Below, piece after piece: positions 58,827-64,000 of a stretch of 64,000 nucleotides of DNA (the first letter of the stretch is position 1; every line of letters starts with the position of its first letter). Under the pieces are notes generated by a model, which had not been told where the DNA came from, did no database searches, and saw only the letters and a program-made list of their open reading frames with translations. The stretch is from an uncultured Eubacterium sp. (GTDB taxonomy: Bacteria > Bacillota > Clostridia > Lachnospirales > Lachnospiraceae), in NCBI GenBank assembly GCA_948579355.1, contig CAPAOV010000013.1:4741-68740 (forward strand). The letters are read 5' to 3'. A program made the translations under genes and the position numbers.

Positions 58827-60155
58827 TCAACCTATAATATCCACTATTAATTTAAGCGGCTCCGGCTGCTGTGGGCCGATGACAATACAATCTTGTAAAT
58901 ACGCCGCCGCTCTCGTCACCTGCTCCGGCTGTGAGCCGCAGCAAACGGCAAGTACATCGCCTTTCTTTACATACTCCCCCGTTTTCTTCTTCACAAGAAT
59001 GCCCGCGCTGTTATCAATCGCGCTCTCTTTTGTCTCCCTGCCCGCGCCAAGCATTCCCGCCGCGATACCAAAGCCCTCGGTATTCATTTTCACAATATAT
59101 CCATCGGCTTGCGCTGTCAGCTCTTCCGTCACCTCTGCCTTCTCAAACCGCTCCGGCTCGTCAATATATCTGACGTCTCCGCCCTGCGCCTGCACCATAT
59201 CCCGAAATTTCGCAAACGCCCTGCCGCTTTCCAGCGCCTCGCGCGCCTCTTCTTTTCCCTCTTCAAACGAAAGCGCCGTTTCGCCCTCTTTCGTTTTGGC
59301 AAGCGATAACATCATACCTGCCAATGCCAGACAAACCTCTTCGACATCTTTCGGGCCATGTCCCCGCAGTGTCCGCAGCGCTTCAATTACTTCCAGATTA
59401 TTGCCAACCGCTTCGCCTAACGGTTCTTCCATGCTGGTGAGCATGGCTGCCGTCTCCTTTCCCGCGCCTTTGCCAATCGCCACCATCCGCCTGGCAAGTG
59501 CAAGAGACCCCTCTATGTCCTTTATAAAAGCCCCGCTTCCCGTCGTTACATCAAGCAAAATTTTATCGCTGCCCGCCGCCAGCTTTTTACTCATAATCGA
59601 CGCCGCAATAAGCGGAATACTGTCGACCGTGCCTGTGACGTCACGCAATGCATAGAGAGCCTTGTCCGCCGGCGCCAGATTTTCTGTCTGCCCTATTACG
59701 CTAATCCCGTTTTCCCTCACCGTGCGGACAAACTCATCCCCGCTCAGACTAACACGGAAACCGGGAATCGATTCCAGTTTATCAAGCGTTCCTCCGGTAA
59801 AACCAAGACCGCGCCCGCTCATCTTTGCTACCGGCACTCCGCAGGCGGCAACAATCGGCCCGACAATCAGCGTTGTCTTATCTCCCACACCGCCCGTCGA
59901 GTGCTTGTCCACTTTAACGCCGGCAATCGCTGATAAATCAATAACTTCGCCGGAATCCCGCATCGCCATTGTCAGCGTCGTCAATTCCTCGTCGTTCATC
60001 CCCTGAAAACATATTGCCATCAGCATGGCAGACATCTGATAATCCGGAATATCACCCGCCACATAACGGACAATCATTTCCTGAATCTCCTGCGCCGTCA
60101 GCGCCATCCCCATGCGCTTTCTCCGAATGCTGTCCACAAAGCGTCCGCTCCCCAT
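58827..60155 (-). CDS. Pyrimidine-nucleoside (thymidine) phosphorylase
   Basis: The enzyme cleaves thymidine, uridine or deoxyuridine with phosphate. The 442-residue protein has DYQMSAMLMAICFQGMNDEE, VDKHSTGGVGDKTTLIVGP (phosphate loop), KMSGRGLGFTGGTLDKLESI (family signature) and a C-terminal biotinyl-like domain (GYIVKMNTEGFGIAAG, KKGDVLAV). deoA and pdp types cannot be separated by eye. GGAGG is seven bases before the ATG; a promoter lies at 60200-60228. It may be co-transcribed with glf, whose start is 45 bp downstream. Confidence 0.94.
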   Translation of the reverse strand: MGSGRFVDSIRRKRMGMALTAQEIQEMIVRYVAGDIPDYQMSAMLMAICFQGMNDEELTTLTMAMRDSGEVIDLSAIAGVKVDKHSTGGVGDKTTLIVGPIVAACGVPVAKMSGRGLGFTGGTLDKLESIPGFRVSLSGDEFVRTVRENGISVIGQTENLAPADKALYALRDVTGTVDSIPLIAASIMSKKLAAGSDKILLDVTTGSGAFIKDIEGSLALARRMVAIGKGAGKETAAMLTSMEEPLGEAVGNNLEVIEALRTLRGHGPKDVEEVCLALAGMMLSLAKTKEGETALSFEEGKEEAREALESGRAFAKFRDMVQAQGGDVRYIDEPERFEKAEVTEELTAQADGYIVKMNTEGFGIAAGMLGAGRETKESAIDNSAGILVKKKTGEYVKKGDVLAVCCGSQPEQVTRAAAYLQDCIVIGPQQPEPLKLIVDIIG

Positions 60156-60199
60156 CTACATACCTCCCCACGATTTTGTTTTTCTAATCATTTCTATAT

Positions 60200-60228
60200 A
60201 GTATAGCACTTTTACTTCTGTATTCCAA
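60200..60228 (-). promoter_or_regulatory. Promoter of the pyrimidine-nucleoside phosphorylase gene
   Basis: On the minus strand TTGGAA (60223-60228) and TATACT (60200-60205) are 17 bp apart, 44 bp upstream of the start codon. It is divergent from the putP promoter. Confidence 0.6.
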
Positions 60229-60277
60229 CCGATTTCGCAAAAGCAAACCCTGTTTTTCACAATAGAACAACGCAAAT

Positions 60278-60306
60278 TTGCACCAAAAACATTTTTATGG
60301 TATACT
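60278..60306 (+). promoter_or_regulatory. Promoter of the sodium/proline symporter gene
   Basis: TTGCAC (60278-60283) and TATACT (60301-60306) are 17 bp apart, giving a leader of about 70 nt. Read by eye; the boxes match the sigma-A consensus well. Confidence 0.6.
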
Positions 60307-60385
60307 ACGTCTCAGGTGTTTGTGTTCCGCCATTTTGACATGGAAACCGCGCCTTTTATAATTACTTACGAAAGGGGATTCTTTT

Positions 60386-61924
60386 ATGTCCGGAAGTTCC
60401 ATTGCTATCTTAATAGCATTTGCATGTTACCTGTTAATTATGATTTTTATCGGAATCATGTCTATGAGAAAAACAAAAAACACAGAGGATTATTTTCTTG
60501 GAGGCCGCGGCCTCAATAGCTGGGTTGCCGCCTTGTCTGCACAGGCCTCCGATATGAGCGGCTGGCTCCTGATGGGGTTGCCCGGCTCCATCTATGCGCT
60601 TGGCACCGGTCAGGCATGGATAGCTATAGGACTCTTTCTCGGCACGGTACTCAACTGGCTGCTGATTGCTAAACGGCTGCGCCGCTATACAATCGTAGCC
60701 AATAATTCGCTGACACTGCCAGAGTTTTTTGAAAACCGTTTTCACGACACAAAGAAGATACTGCTGAGCATCTCTTCTATCGTAATTGTTATTTTCTTTC
60801 TTGTGTATACGGCCTCTGCATTGGCATCAGGCGGTAAATTGTTTAATAATGTATTTGGCATTGACTACCATATCGCTCTGGCGATTGGCGCGGTTGTTAT
60901 TCTTACATACACGTTCCTCGGCGGCTTTCTCGCCGTATGTACTACGGATTTTATTCAGGGAACGATGATGCTTATCGCCCTGCTCATTGTACCGATTGCC
61001 GCTTATGCCATGATTCAGTCGGACTTTAGCGCCGCTTTAGCAGGAACCGGCGTAGTCAGTTCCGATTATATGAGCCTGTTTTCCAACGGCGGCAAACCTT
61101 ACACTTTTGTTGAAATCATCTCGCAGTTGGCATGGGGTCTCGGATATTGCGGTATGCCGCACATCCTCGTCCGCTTCATGGCAATCCGCAGCGAAAAGGA
61201 AATCAAAAAATCTAGCACAATCGCTATTATCTGGGTAGCTATTTCACTTGTTGCCGCATGGGCGATTGGTGTTGTCGGACGCGCCTTTCTCGGAGGAGCG
61301 CTTGAAGATAGCGAAAATGTATTTATACAGATGATACAGCACGTATTCTCCGGTAATATTGTGTTAATCTTTATTGGCGGATTATTCCTGTGCGGCATTC
61401 TGGCAGCCATTATGTCAACTGCTGACTCGCAGCTCCTTGTCTGTGCTTCCTCTGTATCGAAAGATATTTATAAAAATATTATCAGACCGGATGCCGACGA
61501 TAAAAAGGTACTTAAAATCAGCCGCCTGACGGTTGCCGCCATTGCCATTCTCGCCTTTTTGATTGCATGGGACCCAGACAGCAGTATTATGAATTTGGTG
61601 TCGGATGCATGGGCCGGACTCGGTTCTGCTTTTGGCCCGCTTGTCGTATGCTCCCTGTTTTGGAAGCGCACTAATCTGGCAGGCGCTATTTCAGGTATTT
61701 TATCCGGCGGCCTCTTTGTCATTATCTGGGATTATGTTCCGATTGTAAACGGCAATACCTTGTCTGCCGCTACCGGTATTTACTCTCTGCTGCTCGGCTT
61801 CTTCTTCAGTCTGGCATGTATTATAATCGTCAGCCTGTGTACAAAGAAACCAGAACAGAGCATTTTAAATGATTTTGAAAAAGCAAAACATTATGTGGAA
61901 AGTGAATCTTTGCTAAGCAAATAA
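60386..61924 (+). CDS. putP: Sodium/proline symporter
   Basis: PutP imports proline with sodium ions. The 512-residue protein has about 13 membrane helices. Typical blocks are YFLGGRGLNSWVAALSAQAS, DMSGWLLMGLPGSIYALG (sodium site), YTIVANNSLTLPEFFENRF, GGFLAVCTTDFIQG, WGLGYCGMPHILVRFMAIR and IMSTADSQLLVCASSVSKDI. AAGGGG lies eight bases before the ATG. It is monocistronic with its own promoter. The C-terminus overlaps a broken gene on the other strand by 12 bp. Confidence 0.95.
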   Translation: MSGSSIAILIAFACYLLIMIFIGIMSMRKTKNTEDYFLGGRGLNSWVAALSAQASDMSGWLLMGLPGSIYALGTGQAWIAIGLFLGTVLNWLLIAKRLRRYTIVANNSLTLPEFFENRFHDTKKILLSISSIVIVIFFLVYTASALASGGKLFNNVFGIDYHIALAIGAVVILTYTFLGGFLAVCTTDFIQGTMMLIALLIVPIAAYAMIQSDFSAALAGTGVVSSDYMSLFSNGGKPYTFVEIISQLAWGLGYCGMPHILVRFMAIRSEKEIKKSSTIAIIWVAISLVAAWAIGVVGRAFLGGALEDSENVFIQMIQHVFSGNIVLIFIGGLFLCGILAAIMSTADSQLLVCASSVSKDIYKNIIRPDADDKKVLKISRLTVAAIAILAFLIAWDPDSSIMNLVSDAWAGLGSAFGPLVVCSLFWKRTNLAGAISGILSGGLFVIIWDYVPIVNGNTLSAATGIYSLLLGFFFSLACIIIVSLCTKKPEQSILNDFEKAKHYVESESLLSK

Positions 61925-62149
61925 AAAGCTATCTTTGCGGACTGTCCGTACCGGCGATTCAAAATTAGTCGGGCATTTTTTGCGGACATTGATAATGTCG
62001 GGGCGTTTCTTGCTTTTCATATTGGCGGCAATCCGCTTGTAGCCTGCCGCCCGTGGCAGGCTACGGACAACTGTTTCCGCTAAGTTCTGTATCTGCAATC
62101 TTGTTCTATTTCTGCAAACAGGACAGCGTATCCATTCTGTTATATGCAT
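61913..62149 (-). pseudogene. Broken cysteine-rich KTR-like gene
   Basis: The frame opens MHITEWIRCPVCRNRTRLQIQ, like cysteine-rich KTR proteins of clostridial mobile elements. The second CPxC pair expected about ten residues later is absent. Instead a segment built around a 10-bp palindrome interrupts it (NLAETVVRSLPRAAGYK), followed by KKRPDIINVRKK, which may be a trace of the family end. It looks like a gene disrupted by an inserted palindrome or by rearrangement. It overlaps the putP end by 12 bp. Confidence 0.5.
62039..62064. repeat. GC-rich perfect palindrome
   Basis: GTAGCCTGCC and GGCAGGCTAC flank a six-base loop, GCCCGT. It lies 114 bp after putP inside the broken KTR-like gene. It has no T-run, so it is not a standard terminator; it resembles a mobile palindromic unit. 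Confidence 0.6.
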
Positions 62150-62169
62150 TTGTTATCACCTCACTATTT

Positions 62170-63201
62170 TTATGGAGCAAACATAGCAAGTTGTATCACA
62201 AACCTTATAGGCAGTGCAGGATATTTCATTTGATTAAAATCCCCAACAAAAAATAACTCTTTGCTAGGATAATAAAATGCAAATGAGCCTGTCGAGCCAC
62301 TATGACCTATCAAATCACCTTGCCCCAAAAAGGAAGTGGAAAATCCGCCCATTTTTATTCTCATATAGCCGCTTCCATAATAAATAGGAAACATAGATAG
62401 TTGCAATTTTCTATACAGTTTTGAATCAAGAATTTTTTTGTCAAAAAGTTCTCCATGAAAAAACGCCTGTATAAATGTCATTAAATCTCTTGTAGAGGTA
62501 ATACAACCGCCACTCGCTTTACTGCACATTATGAATTTGGGTCTATATAACTGCTTATCCCCATAGTAAACCATAGGTATGTATTCTTTTTCCGAAACAG
62601 GAAGATAAGTTTTAGTCATATTTATTTTTGAAAATATGTATTTTTCAAACACCCTTTCTAATGAGCATTTTGTGACTTTTTCAATAATATCACCCAGTAT
62701 ATTATAGTTAATATCTGCATAGTGGGCATTGTTTTTGTAATTGGGGGGAAAATGAGCATCTTTTTCTTTAGTTAGAGCAATATTTTTGTCAAAAGTAATA
62801 AATGCATCTGAAATTATAGCTTGCTTTTTGATGCTGTTTTTTCCCTCCTCATATATATCTGCCAATCCGCTTGTTTGGTAGAGTAAATCTGATACTTTCA
62901 AATCATAAGAAAAATCTTTACCTCTATAAAAATGCAAACCACTTAAATAAGCAGGTTCATAAAAATTTAGCAGATTATCATTCAATGTCATATAACCTTG
63001 TTGAATGAGAATAAAAATGCATGTAGCAGTAAACATTTTTGTTATGCTTGCCGCTATTATTGGACTATCTATATCTTTTTCCCCATAAGCCTTTGAGAAT
63101 ATAGTTTCCCCAGTCCCTTTTTCAATTAGGACTACGCTTTCATAAATCTTTTTCGACTGAATATATTCATCAAATAAATCACCATAACTTTTTGTTTTCA
63201 T
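62170..63201 (-). CDS. Serine hydrolase of the beta-lactamase/penicillin-binding-protein-like family
   Basis: The 343-residue protein has the class C-like SxxK motif ASITKMFTA (Ser near residue 50), a Y-A-D/YN segment (HYADINYNILGDII) in place of the usual YxN, and HSGSTGSFAFY as the H/KTG motif. LLYQTSGLADIYEEG and SKASGGCITSTRDLMTFIQA also fit. It has no signal peptide, so it may be a cytoplasmic esterase or peptidase rather than a resistance enzyme. It is AT-rich compared with putP and lies next to a TetR gene and a mobile-element remnant, so it may be acquired. Confidence 0.82.
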   Translation of the reverse strand: MKTKSYGDLFDEYIQSKKIYESVVLIEKGTGETIFSKAYGEKDIDSPIIAASITKMFTATCIFILIQQGYMTLNDNLLNFYEPAYLSGLHFYRGKDFSYDLKVSDLLYQTSGLADIYEEGKNSIKKQAIISDAFITFDKNIALTKEKDAHFPPNYKNNAHYADINYNILGDIIEKVTKCSLERVFEKYIFSKINMTKTYLPVSEKEYIPMVYYGDKQLYRPKFIMCSKASGGCITSTRDLMTFIQAFFHGELFDKKILDSKLYRKLQLSMFPIYYGSGYMRIKMGGFSTSFLGQGDLIGHSGSTGSFAFYYPSKELFFVGDFNQMKYPALPIRFVIQLAMFAP

Positions 63202-63283
63202 ATCATCACCATGTTATCTATTCCGTTCACCTTTCCGTAATATTTTCAATTTTTTTACTCGCCTAAAGAATAAATGCGTTGTG

Positions 63284-63853
63284 CTATTTGGTACGACTAA
63301 CTATCATATCCATAATCCATTCTATCTTTGGCAATGGCGTGTTGGGGATTCTGACCTTTTCCTGTGCAATTCCCTGTATGGCACCAAAAACAGCGACACA
63401 TAGTGAATGAGGATTTCCCTCACGAAACTCACCACGTTGTTGCCCCTCTAAAATGATAGGAATCCATTGCTTACAAATATCTGCTGATTCTAAAAGTGAC
63501 GTTATCTCCTTTTTATTGACTACTGTGTACTGCACATTATCCATAAACACAAACATTTTTGCGAAGAAAGAATTGTTTTCTAACTGTTCAAACGTATTTT
63601 TCATAATTTGAAAAAGGTAATTGCAAGGTGATTCCATTGCCATTTCTATATTGATTTTCATTTCTTGAATGCCAATTTTTATTAGTTCAAGATAAATACT
63701 CTCTTTATTACTGAAATAGTGAAATAACAAGCCAGAACTTACACCAGCTTGTCTTGCAATTTCACGAGTACTTGTACCGTAGTAACCTTTTTCTATAAAA
63801 ATATCTAATGCAACTCGTAAGAGTTGTTTTTTTCTTTCATCTCCTTTATCCAC
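63284..63853 (-). CDS. TetR/AcrR family transcriptional regulator
   Basis: The 189-residue repressor has the TetR helix-turn-helix: QLLRVALDIFIEKGYYGTSTREIARQAGVSSGLLFHYFSNKESIYLELI. The C-terminal ligand domain is unassigned. The start is a GTG (63853) with GGGAGG six bases upstream. A longer frame to 63970 is rejected because a perfect promoter and a palindromic operator lie inside it. It follows the same orientation as the serine hydrolase gene 82 bp downstream, its likely target. Confidence 0.92.
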   Translation of the reverse strand: MDKGDERKKQLLRVALDIFIEKGYYGTSTREIARQAGVSSGLLFHYFSNKESIYLELIKIGIQEMKINIEMAMESPCNYLFQIMKNTFEQLENNSFFAKMFVFMDNVQYTVVNKKEITSLLESADICKQWIPIILEGQQRGEFREGNPHSLCVAVFGAIQGIAQEKVRIPNTPLPKIEWIMDMIVSRTK

Positions 63854-63878
63854 GATTAACCTCCCATTCCAAAAATTA

Positions 63879-63919
63879 AGCATATGCTCAATTATATACT
63901 GTTGTCTGCCAAATGTCAA
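63879..63919 (-). promoter_or_regulatory. Consensus promoter with TetR operator
   Basis: On the minus strand a perfect TTGACA (63914-63919) and a perfect TATAAT (63891-63896) have a 17-bp spacer. The palindrome AGCATATGCT (63879-63888) starts two bases after the -10 box and would cover the transcription start. The regulator probably represses itself and the hydrolase. Confidence 0.8.
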
Positions 63920-63960
63920 CAAACCGAATAAAACCATCACTTCTTCCTTAAATGAAATTT

Positions 63961-63994
63961 TAAATTCCACTCCCTTATTCCCTAGTGGAATTTA
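63961..63994. repeat. Perfect 11-bp inverted repeat at the window edge
   Basis: TAAATTCCACT and AGTGGAATTTA flank a 12-base loop. No gene is visible from 63920 to the window end, so its role (terminator, operator or element end) cannot be told. Confidence 0.5.
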
Positions 63995-64000
63995 CTCTCG

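Noticed and set aside
63854..63970. Longer TetR start giving 228 residues
   Set aside because: The extra segment contains a perfect promoter and the operator, and GGGAGG marks the GTG at 63853.

Overview
The window looks like a chromosomal segment of an anaerobic Firmicute, most likely a member of the Lachnospiraceae (Clostridia). This is inferred from the gene content: MutS2, YhaM, HydE, VanW and PepSY proteins, strong AGGAGG-type ribosome sites, sigma-A-like promoters with 17-bp spacing, and moderate GC. No rRNA or named marker is present, so genus is not called.

Region 1 (1-15.1 kb) is a defence-rich stretch, nearly all on the minus strand. It opens with the start of a type I-C CRISPR-Cas operon (cas3, cas5c, truncated cas8c; the array and adaptation genes must lie left of the window). 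A dGTPase, an aminoglycoside-phosphotransferase-like kinase and a DUF5131 protein follow. Then comes a 5.4-kb island (about 7.4-12.8 kb) at the 3' end of rlmD. It consists of two tandem units. Each unit starts with the same ~340-bp rlmD 3' module, carries two cargo genes, and ends with the same ~142-bp hairpin-containing repeat. A ~12-bp core motif recurs at the three junctions. Cargo 1 is a restriction-modification pair; cargo 2 is a PD-(D/E)XK-like protein plus a DUF1016/YhcG nuclease. No recombinase is present. This cassette-like arrangement is the most interesting feature of the window.

Region 2 (15-30.3 kb) is housekeeping: YhaM, MutS2, an ECF sigma factor with its membrane partner, TrmL, a CheX-like protein, an AIR-synthase-like protein, VanW, a B12-binding radical SAM protein, tRNA-Gly(UCC) behind a consensus promoter, a PepSY protein and a HAD phosphatase.

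Region 3 (30.3-42.3 kb) holds a GH43 glycosidase behind a strongly structured leader, a large hybrid histidine kinase, a CDF metal transporter, an Asp/Trp-rich lipoprotein, a PadR-HAAS-DUF4097 envelope operon with a palindromic operator, a YitT protein and HydE. Two copies of a ~180-bp multi-stem element lie here; their sequences differ but their base pairing is kept.

Region 4 (42.3-58.8 kb) is a cell-surface glycopolymer locus: two CDP-glycerol glycerophosphotransferase-like proteins (one fused to a HAD-like half), a six-gene minus-strand operon (undecaprenyl-phosphate sugar transferase, GT4, GT2, ABC-2 permease and ATPase, GlfT2-like galactofuranosyltransferase), and further on UDP-galactopyranose mutase with another GT2. 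Together these suggest an exported polymer with galactofuranose and glycerol phosphate. Nicotinate phosphoribosyltransferase and an AraC/GyrI-like regulator are interspersed.

Region 5 (58.8-64 kb) has pyrimidine-nucleoside phosphorylase, a PutP-type sodium/proline symporter, then an apparently acquired AT-rich end: a broken cysteine-rich KTR-like gene, a serine beta-lactamase-like hydrolase, and a TetR regulator with a perfect consensus promoter and an overlapping palindromic operator.
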